A stretch of 64,000 bases of DNA from Bdellovibrionales bacterium Ga0074139 (lineage in GTDB: Bacteria; Bdellovibrionota; Bdellovibrionia; Bdellovibrionales; Bdellovibrionaceae), in the NCBI GenBank assembly GCA_001464795.1, contig LNEB01000004.1:57718-121717 (forward strand). The letters run 5' to 3'. The position numbers were made by a program, and so were the translations under genes. Position 1 is the first letter of the stretch; each line of letters opens with the position of its first letter. Shown in pieces: positions 16,989 to 27,200 of the stretch. Under the pieces are notes generated by a model, which was given only the letters and a program-made list of their open reading frames with translations, was not told where the DNA came from and searched no databases.

Positions 16989-18371
16989 ATGAAATCAACA
17001 CCTGTGCTAGCTACACTGGGTCCAGAGATAAGTGTCCGAGTTGAAGCTGCTGCATTTCCAAAAGCCAACTTACGTTGGTTTAATAAAAAAGCAGCCGAAA
17101 ACTTAGAGCTGGGTTTTTTATCACAAATCGAAATCCAAAATCACTTTTGGAGCTTTCAAACTTTTAAAAAAAATCTTCCCTACCCCATGGCCATGGCCTA
17201 TCACGGACATCAATTCAGGCACTACAACCCTGATTTGGGTGACGGTCGAGGTTTTTTACTCGCTCAATTTAGAGGCTTGGACGGAAAAGTTCATGATCTT
17301 AGTACCAAAGGCTCTGGGACCACTCCCTATTCTAGACGTGGGGATGGAAGACTGACTTTAAAGGGAGCCATCCGCGAGTTGTTAGCCAGTGAGATGCTGG
17401 AATCCCTTGGGGTCAATACCAGTCAAACTTTTTGTATTTTTGAAACCGGTGAACATTTGGTTCGCCCCGATGAAAAAAGCCCCACACGTGGAGCCGTCAT
17501 GACCAGGCGAATGCACAGCTCCATTCGATTTGGAACATTTCAAAGGCTACATTACTTGGGTAAACCTGAACTGACTAAAAAATTGGTCGGCTTTTGTTTA
17601 GATCATTACTATCCAGAACAACAGGTCAGTGTAGGACAAAATGAAGCTCAGGTTTTTTTAAAAGCTGTCACAAGAAAAACAGCAGAGCTTGCGGCACAAC
17701 TCATGATGAGTGGATACATCCACGCCGTTCTGAATACTGATAATATGAATATTTCAGGTGAAGTTTTTGATTTTGGACCCTACCGTTTTATGCCGCATAT
17801 GAACCCTCATTTTACTGCCGCCTACTTTGATCATGAAGGTCTTTATAGCTATGCCAGGCAGCCCGAAAGTTTTGCTTGGGGCCTGAGCCAATTGGCGGAA
17901 AGTTTGAAAATGGCTTATCCAGAGGTGGATTCGGAAGTCGTGAAAAAAGAATTTTTTCTTGTGTTTCATGAACAAATGAAGAAAGTTTTTTTTCGCAGGC
18001 TTAACCTCATTCCCACTTACACCATCAACGATGAAATTTTTTATAAGTGCTTTTTTGAAACATTAGAAACCCCTGGAGTTTTATTTGAAACCTGTTTTTT
18101 TGATTTCCACTCAGGCTCTGCCAGACAAGCTTGGAAGATTTCCTCACAAAAAAAACATTACAGTTCACAATTACTACAACTGATCAATAAATTCAGTCCT
18201 GCAAAAGATAAATTGATCTTGCATCCTTATTTGCAAAATTTAAAACCACAAAGTCTTTTTATTACTGAGATAGAAGCCATTTGGCAGGCCATCGAAATCG
18301 ATGATGATTGGTCTTACTTGTATAATAAGATTGAAGACATCCGAAGCTTTCGTGATGTCTATCAAGTTTAG
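16989..18371 (+). CDS. selO: Protein adenylyltransferase SelO (YdiU family)
   Basis: A 460-residue protein of the SelO pseudokinase family, which transfers AMP from ATP to protein Ser/Thr/Tyr and is linked to redox stress. Visible: YHGHQFRHYNPDLGDGRG, KGSGTTPYSRRGDGR, the catalytic HAVLNTDNMNISG and DFGPYRFMPHMN (inverted-kinase equivalents of HRD and DFG). No C-terminal Cys or selenocysteine motif is present, as in several bacterial forms. It starts immediately after the stop of the L,D-transpeptidase gene. Its stop lies in a 20-bp tandem repeat shared with the convergent SNF2 gene. Confidence 0.93.
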   Translation: MKSTPVLATLGPEISVRVEAAAFPKANLRWFNKKAAENLELGFLSQIEIQNHFWSFQTFKKNLPYPMAMAYHGHQFRHYNPDLGDGRGFLLAQFRGLDGKVHDLSTKGSGTTPYSRRGDGRLTLKGAIRELLASEMLESLGVNTSQTFCIFETGEHLVRPDEKSPTRGAVMTRRMHSSIRFGTFQRLHYLGKPELTKKLVGFCLDHYYPEQQVSVGQNEAQVFLKAVTRKTAELAAQLMMSGYIHAVLNTDNMNISGEVFDFGPYRFMPHMNPHFTAAYFDHEGLYSYARQPESFAWGLSQLAESLKMAYPEVDSEVVKKEFFLVFHEQMKKVFFRRLNLIPTYTINDEIFYKCFFETLETPGVLFETCFFDFHSGSARQAWKISSQKKHYSSQLLQLINKFSPAKDKLILHPYLQNLKPQSLFITEIEAIWQAIEIDDDWSYLYNKIEDIRSFRDVYQV

Positions 18372-18405
18372 TTGGGGTTATCTTTGTTCAGTTGGGGTTA
18401 TCTTT
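18370..18405. repeat. Two-copy 20-bp tandem repeat at a gene junction
   Basis: The 16-mer AGTTGGGGTTATCTTT occurs at 18370-18385 and 18390-18405 (period 20 bp). Each copy, read on the minus strand, encodes Lys-Asp-Asn-Pro-Asn-stop; the first met copy ends the SNF2 protein with TGA and the second lies just beyond with TAA. The outer copy also carries the last base of the selO stop. It looks like a recent slippage duplication. Confidence 0.8.
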
Positions 18406-21400
18406 AAGACCAATCAGGAAATCAAAATCTTCTTTTGATAAGCCACCCGATTTATGACTGAGTTGATCCAAATCGGTTTCCACATCAGAAAATAAAGCCT
18501 GAAATTTACGGCCCTTATGTTCCTTTAAGAGTTCAATTTTTTCTTCCAAGGATTCATGCATAATATAGCGATACACCTGAACAGCTTTCGTTTGTCCTAA
18601 CCTGTGGGCTCGGTCTGTGGCTTGATTTTCCACGGAAGGATTCCACCAAGGTTCCAAGTGAAAGACGTAACTTGCTTTCGTTAAATTGAGACCCACACCA
18701 CCGGTTTTTAAAGTCATAACAAGCACAGAGCCTTTTTCTGAGTTTTGAAAGTCAGAAAGGATCTTTTGTCTTTGAGGAGTGGAGATTCCCCCGTGCAAGT
18801 TAAAGACTTGAATGCCTTTTTCTTTTAAAACATTCACTGTTCTTTCTAAAGTTTTTAAAAACTGAGTAAACACCAAGGCACTTTCACCGCTGTCCGTGAT
18901 CTCTTGTAAGGAATCCACAAGAGTTTCGAGTTTGGGTGGTATTTTTTCATACTTCACATTGGGTAAAGCAGAAGGATCCGAACAGGCCTGCCTGAGCCTA
19001 AGTAGAGCTGTTAACATTTGCAGCTGAAGACTGCCTTCAGTTTCCACCTCTAAAGATGTTTTAATGGAATTGTTATAAGATAAAGCAATGTCACGGTAGA
19101 TTTCTTTTTGTCTTTCCTCAAAGGCTATACTGACCCGAGTTTCTTGCTTATCAGGAAGCTGACTTAAGATTTCTTTTTTGGTTCGTCTTAGCATCAAAGG
19201 CTTTACTTTTAATTTTAAATAATCCAAATCCGATTTTAATAAAACCTCAGGATTGACATACTGTTTTCTAAAATCTTCCAAACTACCTAAACTTCCAGGC
19301 ACTAAAATATCCAACAAAGAGAAAAACTCTCCGTAGTGATTTTCCATGGGAGTTCCGGTCAAGGCGATTTTAAAATCAGCAAGTAAAGTGCGTGCTGTGC
19401 CCGTTCTTTTTGTCGAAACATTTTTTAAATTCTGAGCTTCATCAAAAATGGCTACATTCCATTTGTACTGATTGAGAAAATCCGAGTGCTCCATCAGAAG
19501 GCCATAGGTAGTAATCAAAACTGTGTCCTGTTTGGATTCCAATCTTTGACCCAGTTTGTCTTTGTCTTTGGCTGAAAACAAACAAAGCGGTAAATCAGGA
19601 GTGAATTTAAGAACCTCTGACTGCCAATTATAAATAAGCGATGAGGGAACCACGATCATCACTTTGCCGAGTTCATTTTTTGTCCGCAGAATTTCTAAAA
19701 AACTTAAGGTCTGTAACGTCTTACCAAGACCCATATCATCCGCGAGCAAAGCTCCCATACGAAGTTCATACAAAGCCAAAAGCCATTTCACACCCAAAAG
19801 CTGATAGGGCTTGAGCCACTCTTTCAAAGCTTGCGGTGTTTCGATTTCAAAATCCATTTTTCCTAAATGATCATAAAAATAAGTGGTTCTTTTCCATTGT
19901 TCATCACCACGAATGCGAATCCCAGAAGCCCTGAGCGCTAAAAGCTCTAGGGTTTGATGGCGTGGGAGCTGAAAAAATCCAGATGGACCTGATTTCTTTT
20001 TATCAGAATGACCTTTTTGTAAGCGGTCCCAGAAGCTTTCTAATCTTTTTACGGATGGAAGCTGTTTTTTGGGAATGAGGTAGTACTGCCCTTTGTACTC
20101 GATGACTCCCCCACGACCAGAATGCAAGAAAGTGTCCAATGAAACCTGTTCACCTTTTAGAAAAAAAGTAGGATTCAGTTCGAACCAATTAAATTGAGAA
20201 CCGGGTTGATCGGTTTTAAGATCCATTTCAAAGGAGAACTCATCATCACCCAGCTCTTGAATTTTCTGTCCTGATAAGAAAATTTCAAAACCAAACGGAA
20301 TGAGGTTTTGAAAAAAACTTGTGGCAAGACCTAAATCACTTTGCGGCACTTTTAAAACTTTGTAAGGCCCTGATAACTGATCTTTATTGGCCAGCAAGGA
20401 TGGCAAGAAAACAAACTTAGGTCTTTTAAAATCATCGGCCCCCAGCCTGGACACATGAAGTTTAAATAGTTCTAGAAGAAATTTAAGCTCTCGCTCGACC
20501 AAACCCTTGGCTCGAACTTCACCTTCTTTTCTTAAAAAAACTTCTTCTGCTTTAATGAGATTTAGAATTCGCTCTGAAAATTTTTGTAAACCCACTAATA
20601 AATGACTGGAACACAATTCTTCAAATTTAAAATCCTTCACAGTGACTTCAGCACTGGAAGCGATCAGAAGAAGTCTTATTTTTTCTTTTAGATAATTAAT
20701 GATTTCTTCTTGTTTTACTTTTTTCCCGTCACTGAGTTCTTTTTCAAAATACAAATGCAATGTTTCAAAAAGGACGTAATGAAGGATTCCTAGGTGCTTT
20801 AATAATCGAGTGTCCCATTCACGCTTAAGACCCATACGAGCTGTTAAGTCTTTGGCTTCCAAGTTCAAAATCCACGGTAAACCTAATTCCAGGGATTCCA
20901 GTAAGTACTGGGTCGAAGAGGACCAACCACTGAGTTCCAAGGCTGGAAGATCTGGCAATTGAACTTGATGCACAATTTGCCATAATCCATCTTGGGTGAG
21001 CTGAACTTGAATGCGACTTTTTGACTCATCCACTTGGAAGGTGGGGGTTTCCATCCACACTGAAATATTTCTTGTTCTTAAATGATTAAGCAAGGCTTTA
21101 GCTTCAAGCTCTCCACGGATCAGCACTTGCAAATGGGTGTGACTGACTTCAGAAATGCCAGGCGTAAAGGTGCGTAAAGTTTCTTGAATCATTTGCCATT
21201 CGTTTTTAATGGGATGAACGATAATTTTTGACAGTTCTGGCAACAGCACGAAAGATTCATAAATCTGCATCACTTCAGCTTTTTTGTGCACCATTTTGAA
21301 TTCTGCGTTTAACACATCACTGGCGGTCAAGCTGACCCGGTAAGCCACTTCTTCAGTCAAATCAAATTCGACATGATCTAAGGGAATCAGCTTTCCTGAA

Positions 21401-21927
21401 TCATTTTGGTTTTGGAAATAGAGTTTAATTTTTTGATTTCGATGGGCTGTTAAAATTTTAGAAAACAAATTTTGCATAATGGATTCAAGTTCACTTGAGC
21501 CCTGGGTCGAAAATAATTTTTTTTCATTTTGTAAAAATGGCCATCTTTCAAAGGGCTGAAGTGGATCTTTCCCGTTGGGCAAATAATCCAGTGGGACCTT
21601 TCGTTGATAGCGATGTCTTAAAATTTCTTGGCTGCTAATTTGTTTTCCGTCAGTGAAATTATATCTGATATGATCCGAGAGTTTTGATAGCTTCTGAACT
21701 TCACCTAAATAAAGACTTGAATAAGAAATTAATTTTTTTCTGAATACATCAGGTAAATCCCAAAGTCTGGGCGAGAGAAGTTCTTGATCGGTTTGGCTGT
21801 GAACCAATTGAAAGCTAGGGCCTGTTTGATATTTTTCAAGCTCGACCTGTTGATTAAAAAGAAGAGACCCTTCGAAGTAAAGACTAATAGATTCAAAGAC
21901 CACATTTTCATCAGAAATCTCAGTCAT
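18388..21927 (-). CDS. SNF2-family DNA translocase/helicase
   Basis: A 1179-residue Swi2/Snf2 ATPase. The N-terminal about 640 residues are not recognised. The C-terminal engine has the Walker A segment LADDMGLGKTLQT (about residue 725), DEAQNLKN (about 830), TGTPMEN, the helicase C segment with LVFTQFLKTL, LKTGGVGLNL and WWNPSVENQATDRAHRLGQ (about 1110). It resembles the RapA/HepA-like bacterial SNF2 helicases that remodel protein-DNA or RNA polymerase complexes. No nuclease domain was seen and no phage-defence partners are next to it. An AAGGG site precedes the ATG. Confidence 0.9.
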   Translation of the reverse strand: MTEISDENVVFESISLYFEGSLLFNQQVELEKYQTGPSFQLVHSQTDQELLSPRLWDLPDVFRKKLISYSSLYLGEVQKLSKLSDHIRYNFTDGKQISSQEILRHRYQRKVPLDYLPNGKDPLQPFERWPFLQNEKKLFSTQGSSELESIMQNLFSKILTAHRNQKIKLYFQNQNDSGKLIPLDHVEFDLTEEVAYRVSLTASDVLNAEFKMVHKKAEVMQIYESFVLLPELSKIIVHPIKNEWQMIQETLRTFTPGISEVSHTHLQVLIRGELEAKALLNHLRTRNISVWMETPTFQVDESKSRIQVQLTQDGLWQIVHQVQLPDLPALELSGWSSSTQYLLESLELGLPWILNLEAKDLTARMGLKREWDTRLLKHLGILHYVLFETLHLYFEKELSDGKKVKQEEIINYLKEKIRLLLIASSAEVTVKDFKFEELCSSHLLVGLQKFSERILNLIKAEEVFLRKEGEVRAKGLVERELKFLLELFKLHVSRLGADDFKRPKFVFLPSLLANKDQLSGPYKVLKVPQSDLGLATSFFQNLIPFGFEIFLSGQKIQELGDDEFSFEMDLKTDQPGSQFNWFELNPTFFLKGEQVSLDTFLHSGRGGVIEYKGQYYLIPKKQLPSVKRLESFWDRLQKGHSDKKKSGPSGFFQLPRHQTLELLALRASGIRIRGDEQWKRTTYFYDHLGKMDFEIETPQALKEWLKPYQLLGVKWLLALYELRMGALLADDMGLGKTLQTLSFLEILRTKNELGKVMIVVPSSLIYNWQSEVLKFTPDLPLCLFSAKDKDKLGQRLESKQDTVLITTYGLLMEHSDFLNQYKWNVAIFDEAQNLKNVSTKRTGTARTLLADFKIALTGTPMENHYGEFFSLLDILVPGSLGSLEDFRKQYVNPEVLLKSDLDYLKLKVKPLMLRRTKKEILSQLPDKQETRVSIAFEERQKEIYRDIALSYNNSIKTSLEVETEGSLQLQMLTALLRLRQACSDPSALPNVKYEKIPPKLETLVDSLQEITDSGESALVFTQFLKTLERTVNVLKEKGIQVFNLHGGISTPQRQKILSDFQNSEKGSVLVMTLKTGGVGLNLTKASYVFHLEPWWNPSVENQATDRAHRLGQTKAVQVYRYIMHESLEEKIELLKEHKGRKFQALFSDVETDLDQLSHKSGGLSKEDFDFLIGLKDNPN

Positions 21928-21997
21928 GTTGACCCTTCAAAAGGAAAAAATCGATTGATAAGGATGACACTCTATTTAAGATTTGTCATGGGAATCT

Positions 21998-22633
21998 TTA
22001 TGGAGCCGATTTTTTAAGGCTTAATTTTTGAAGTGTGACAGAAAATTGGGATTTTGTATCGTCCCCATCACTACTAATCCAAAGAGCCACCACATTTAAT
22101 GGCTGACTCAATCTATGATTGACTTCTAACACTTCTTCAGTTCCCGTTTTTTTTGCTGCGATAATTTTTTCAAGCATAAGGTCACTTTTTGGGTGCAAGC
22201 GCTGACTTCCTAGCTGAGAGGCCTGAGAGCCCACATTAAAGAAGTAAATTTTATCTAAGCCAATCCCCTTGGGGGCCATGGAAAATAATTTTAACACCCA
22301 ATCACTGGCTAATTTTTTTTCCCACCAGTTCAATTTCTTATCACCTGTGGCGACAAGACCCAGTCTAAAAAAACTGTCCTCACCTATTTTTTCATTGGGC
22401 TTGGCTGGAATTTCACCACTGACCTTGAGTTGAAAATCAAATTCTTCGATCATTAAGGGCTCTGAAAGCTTATGCACCAAAGGACTGGCCGATTGGTTGA
22501 CTTTGATATCAATAGAGGACGAATTGTAGGTCACAGTGTTGGCAGGAATATTTTTATATTTGAGTTCCACCCATTCTTGAGATGCAAAAGGAACCATAGA
22601 GATAGAAAGTAAGAAACGATTGAATGGATTCAT
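21998..22633 (-). CDS. Exported hypothetical protein
   Basis: Not recognised. The frame opens further upstream, but the ATG at 22633 (MNPFNRFLLSISMVPFASQEW) gives a plausible short signal peptide; 211 residues follow from there. The mature part contains beta-rich stretches (WVELKYKNIPANTVTYNSSSIDIKV, EEFDFQLKVSGEIPAK, FFRLGLVATGDKKLNWWEKKLASDWVLKLF) reminiscent of a carbohydrate-binding or lipid-binding sandwich. It lies 70 bp upstream of the SNF2 gene on the same strand. Confidence 0.55.
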   Translation of the reverse strand: MNPFNRFLLSISMVPFASQEWVELKYKNIPANTVTYNSSSIDIKVNQSASPLVHKLSEPLMIEEFDFQLKVSGEIPAKPNEKIGEDSFFRLGLVATGDKKLNWWEKKLASDWVLKLFSMAPKGIGLDKIYFFNVGSQASQLGSQRLHPKSDLMLEKIIAAKKTGTEEVLEVNHRLSQPLNVVALWISSDGDDTKSQFSVTLQKLSLKKSAP

Positions 22634-22682
22634 ACAGATCATATCAATTGACAAAAAATAAAAGTTCAAGCCTTATTCAAGA

Positions 22683-23096
22683 ATGAAGCTGAAACTGAAC
22701 CTCAACTTTTTTTTATCAGGCTTTTTATCCACAATTGTCTTTCATCAAGGAAGCCTTGGGCTTCTCTACGTTCTTAAAATTCTACCAGCTCTACCCTATA
22801 ACATGACACCCACCGAACCCCTAGGTGTGCCAGCTGTCATTTCACTTTCTTTTTTTGGTGGACTTTGGGGGATTTTAATTGGCCACTTGGTGCATCAAGA
22901 ATCTGCCAAAAAATACTGGCTCAAAGCCACTTTTTTGGGCTCCCTAGGGCCCACAGCCGTTGCCTTCTTAATTGTTTTTCCCATCAAGGGGATCAACTTT
23001 AATCCTCTAATGCTTCCCATTGGGCTTTTTCTGAATGCCGCATGGGGTGTGGGACTTGGTCTTTTTATTCTTTTATTTAAAAAGTGGCTCAAGTGA
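22683..23096 (+). CDS. Small integral membrane protein
   Basis: 137 residues with four hydrophobic segments (about 8-32, 50-68, 82-102 and 108-132), the last followed by KKWLK. The loop after the first pair carries NMTPTEPLGVPAV. Similar four-helix proteins are common and unassigned. Its end overlaps the S1-domain gene by up to 13 bp, so the two form an operon. Divergent from the exported protein at 21998-22633. Confidence 0.6.
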   Translation: MKLKLNLNFFLSGFLSTIVFHQGSLGLLYVLKILPALPYNMTPTEPLGVPAVISLSFFGGLWGILIGHLVHQESAKKYWLKATFLGSLGPTAVAFLIVFPIKGINFNPLMLPIGLFLNAAWGVGLGLFILLFKKWLK

Positions 23097-23746
23097 GCGA
23101 AGAATTAACTCCCTATGCATGGCTAGGGGATTTTGCGCTTTTAGAAGTTGTTGATATTCAAGAAATTGGATCTTTTTTAGATATTGGTTTAGAGAAAGAT
23201 CTTTTTTTACCGAAAAGCGAGCAATCCAGGCCCATCCGCATCGGTCAAAAAGTTTTAGTGCATATTTATTTAGACCGCGCTCAAAGAATGACAGCCAGCA
23301 TGCGTCTGGATTCTTTTATCAGTGATGAAAAACCCCAATACAAAGAATATGAACAGGTGGATTTGATTATTGCCGCAGAAACTGACTTGGGTTTTAAGGC
23401 CATCATTAACAAAAAACACTGGGGTGTACTTTATTTTTCAGAAGTCTTTCAAGAAATAAAATACGGTCAAGCTATAAAAGGCTTTGTAAAAAAAATTAGG
23501 GATGACGGAAAAATTGATTTACTGTTGCAACAGCCTGGCCACAAATCAGCACAAAAAGATATTGGAGATTTAATTCTGAAAAGTCTGACTGAATCCGGAG
23601 GCTTTTTACCAATCACTGACAAAACCAGTGCTGAAAAAATTTACGAACTTTTTGGTGTGAGTAAAAAGAAATTTAAAATAGCTCTTGGTGGGCTTTATAA
23701 AAAGCAACTCATCAAAATTGAAGACAAAGGCATTACGAAACTCTAG
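23084..23746 (+). CDS. S1-like RNA-binding protein, CvfB/YitL family
   Basis: 220 residues. The N-terminal half has S1/OB-type strands (EVVDIQEIGSFLDIGLEKDLFLPKSEQ, IGQKVLVHIYLDRAQRMTASMRL), a second unit follows (AETDLGFKAIINKKHWGVLYFSEV, GQAIKGFVKKIRDDGKIDLLLQQPG), and the C-terminus is a winged helix (SAEKIYELFGVSKKKFKIALGGLYKKQLI). This arrangement matches CvfB, an RNA-binding regulator. The start is a GTG at 23084 (overlapping the membrane-protein gene) or GTG 23093. Confidence 0.82.
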   Translation: MAQVSEELTPYAWLGDFALLEVVDIQEIGSFLDIGLEKDLFLPKSEQSRPIRIGQKVLVHIYLDRAQRMTASMRLDSFISDEKPQYKEYEQVDLIIAAETDLGFKAIINKKHWGVLYFSEVFQEIKYGQAIKGFVKKIRDDGKIDLLLQQPGHKSAQKDIGDLILKSLTESGGFLPITDKTSAEKIYELFGVSKKKFKIALGGLYKKQLIKIEDKGITKL

Positions 23747-23794
23747 ATCTTAGTCTGGTTTGACACGACCCTTGTAATCATCTCAAAATAAGAC

Positions 23795-24160
23795 ATGTTG
23801 ATATCTCTACTGTTAAGCCTTTCCCTTTTTGCTGCCGAGTACAATTGCCTCCAGCTGTCGCCTCAGCCCTCTGAATTTTTTAATCGAAATGTCGTTATCG
23901 ATGCTGATTTAGATGTGGAAGCGAAACCCAAATTTGTGGTGATTTCTGGCAGCCAAAAAGTTCCACTCAATCAAAAAGCTGTTTATATGGGACCAGACAC
24001 CGTTGATCTTTATGATCTCTTTAAAGTGACCAGCCATGATGGAATTTCATTCGGAGTGAGCCTTGCCAATGCCATGTCTATTGGCACTCCTCAAGGCGGA
24101 ATGATCACTTACGAGCCAGGACGTAAAGGTCAATTCTGGAACTGCCGAATTCGAAACTAA
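23795..24160 (+). CDS. Small exported hypothetical protein
   Basis: 121 residues with a signal peptide (MLISLLLSLSLFAAE, cleaved near residue 14). The mature protein is beta-rich, with two cysteines (YNCLQL near the start and WNCRIRN at the very end) placed to form one disulfide. No family recognised. It stands alone, 48 bp after the CvfB-like gene. Confidence 0.55.
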   Translation: MLISLLLSLSLFAAEYNCLQLSPQPSEFFNRNVVIDADLDVEAKPKFVVISGSQKVPLNQKAVYMGPDTVDLYDLFKVTSHDGISFGVSLANAMSIGTPQGGMITYEPGRKGQFWNCRIRN

Positions 24161-24290
24161 AGTGAAAATGTTTTAGACAGTCTAAATTTTATGCGTATTG
24201 TTTTGGCTCGAAGCCATTGAAATTTTAATGAAATACCCAAGAACCTCCGAAGGATTGCTAATATAGAGATTGGGACCTGGGGGGTTTACT

Positions 24291-27200
24291 TTGAGTAACT
24301 ATCGTTATTATTCAAGAGTCGTGTTACTTTTGTTTTCATCCATAAGTTTGACAACAGTATTTCAAAACTGTTCTCCCGGTGGATTTGCTGTTTCTGATGA
24401 ACAGTTCGGTCTTGAATTAAGCTCTTCTATTTTAGCTGAAAACCCCATCACTTGTACTTTACCTAACGGCTCACAGCTCACACCTGGTAACACAATCAGT
24501 GGATTTGCCATGATGTCAGCCTTGTCACCCATGACTTGCGGATCTCAGGTGCAAAGAACATGTTTGGCGACCGGTCAATTTGATGGCTCGGTGCCTGTGC
24601 ATGCGGCCTGCTTACAGCAGTGTCGTCATCCCGATAACAGTCAAGCTGTTGATTCTGGATTTCAATTTGTTTATTTCACCAGAGCTTCTGGCGCCACCCA
24701 AGCGGAGTGTGATGCCGCCCGAGTCAGCTCGAGCTGTCAACAAGCCACAGGATTGTTTGCTCCTGCTGTTCCCGCACAAAGATTTGCCACATGCTTGGTG
24801 CAAGGTCAGACCTGTGCTTATACCGCCTCTAACGGAACAGCCACACCGTCAGGAAACAATGCAGGAGCAATGGTGACTGGATTTAGTTTGCCATCCGCAA
24901 CTTACCCTTCATTATGTGGAATTTCTGCAAGTCGCACGTGTCAGGCCAACGGTCAGTGGACGGGCACAACACCTGTTTACACAGCCTGCTCTCAAAAATG
25001 TTTACATCCTGATACGAGTCAGCCTGTGGATGCGAACTCTCAGTATATTTACTTTACTCGGGCCAGTGGAACTTCTGCAGAATGTTCAGCCGCTCAAATT
25101 GCATCAAGCTGTCAGCAATCCAGTGGATTATTTGCCCCAGCAGTGAGTGCTACGAGGTTTACAACTTGTCAAATTCTAGATGTGCCTGAAAAAGTCACCC
25201 ACGAAATGTTAACAGGTGTAGATACTCGCTTTAACGTATTTAAACAAAACTGTACAAGCTGTCACAACAACACTCAAGCTTACGGCAATCTCAATATGGT
25301 GAGCCCACAACAATCAAAAGATAAAGCAGCACTCATCTTATCAAGAATGAAACACGTGAACAAAGCCTTGGGACCGATGCCTCCGGCAGGAACCATCACT
25401 GATCCTTTCAAAATGGCCCTAGTGGAAAAATGGGTCAGCCTCGGTGCACCTGCTGATGCACTTAATCAACCTGCACCAACAGTGCCTACGGCACCACCTG
25501 CACCCACACCACCTGCTAATTTAGCACTGAACTGTGATATCAAAACAGCGATTCCAAAAGTGCCTTTAAAAAGACTATCAAAAACTCAGTACACAAATGC
25601 TGTGATGGCTCTTTTAAATAACGGTGGGTATTTAGGTTGGTCCGAGAGAAACAACGAAGCCTTTAGACTTGTTGGAACACTCACACCGCTTATGGGTACA
25701 ATTCCTAATGACAATGCAGCTTTGAATACCTTTAGCAGTATTGATCAAAGTATGACTCCCGATCATTTCTTTAGCTACGTGGTCGTTAGCTCTGCCATTA
25801 GTGATCAGATTTCAAAAAATTATAACTGGCTCAATGGAAGTTCAAAAGTCAGTTGCCTGAATACCATTGCCAACAATGTTAAACCCACAGAGGCCTGCTT
25901 AAGAACTTTTATTAAAAAGTTTGGCCAAAAAGCATTACGTAAAAAAATTGAATTGGCTGAAGAAAATGAATACTTGGCCATTTATAATTCAGGCACAACA
26001 GCACAAGATGGTTTTGCCACCTTAGTGCAAACATTTTTACTTTCACCAAGATTCTTAAATATTGTGGAAGTGGATGGAAGAGTGTCCAACTCGGATCCCA
26101 ATTTACTTGAGCTGAATGATTTTGAGCTCGCGCAACGGCTTTCCTTTCATTACCTCAAAGATATCCCAACGGATGCGATGATTGATTCCGCATTATTAGG
26201 GGCCTTCACTGCCAGTGAAGCCAGCTATTTAAATGAAGTGCAAAAAGTCACAAGACCTGATTTGCATAACTTAAGTGGCACCAACAGTGCCAAATTTGAC
26301 AGTTACTATTCAACCAATCCATCGGGACAATCACAACTTGAGCGAAGCTATCATAATTTTATCAACGAGTGGCTCGAGGTGGAAAAAATACCTCATGTGT
26401 CTGACTCTTACTTAGTAAGTGCCATTGATCTTCTTTATGGTCCCACACGAAACTATGGAAATAGCAATGTGAGTGCTCCTATTCAAAACGCGCTAAAAAG
26501 TGAAACCTATAACTTTGTTCACAGAATGACTTGGAGTGATAGAAAGTTCTACGATCTATTGACAGACCGATCTATCATTGCTGACGGCTACACAAGATCC
26601 TTCTATTATTTGCCTGAACCCACAACAACATACTCCTACGGACACGCAATGCAAACTTTGACCACTCACACAGGGATCCTGACTCGAGCTGTGACCACCC
26701 TTCGTGACGGAGTGGGCGATGATACTCACCCTTTCTTAAGGGGGACTTTTATTCGTCGTAAAATTTTATGTGATGTGCTGCCTTCACCCAATGCGGATGC
26801 TTTGCCAGACCGTGCCTTATCGGCAGGTGAAATCACAGGGGAATCAAAAAGGATTCAGTATGAAGCCAAAGTCACTGCCCCTGAGTGCGTGGGCTGTCAC
26901 ACGCAAATCAATCCTTTGGGATTTGCCTTGGATGATTACGATTCTTTATCAAGATTTAGAGGCGGAAAATTTGAGCCTGTTTATAAGCTTACAGCCGACG
27001 CCAATGGAAACGTCACCTATACCTTACTCAAACAGGTTCCTGTTAATGCTAGTGTGACTAATTTAAATATCGATCAGCCCACGGGTGAATCCGCAAACGG
27101 TGGGGTCCAGTTCAGTGAGTATGTGGGTAACAGCTACAAGGCCAATATGTGCTTTGCAAGACAAGTGATGCGGCATACTTTGGGAAGATTTGAAACTTCG

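Noticed and set aside
18388..21927. SNF2 gene as part of a phage-defence system such as DISARM or BREX
   Set aside because: No methyltransferase, nuclease or other defence partners are next to it; it looks like a stand-alone RapA/HepA-type helicase.
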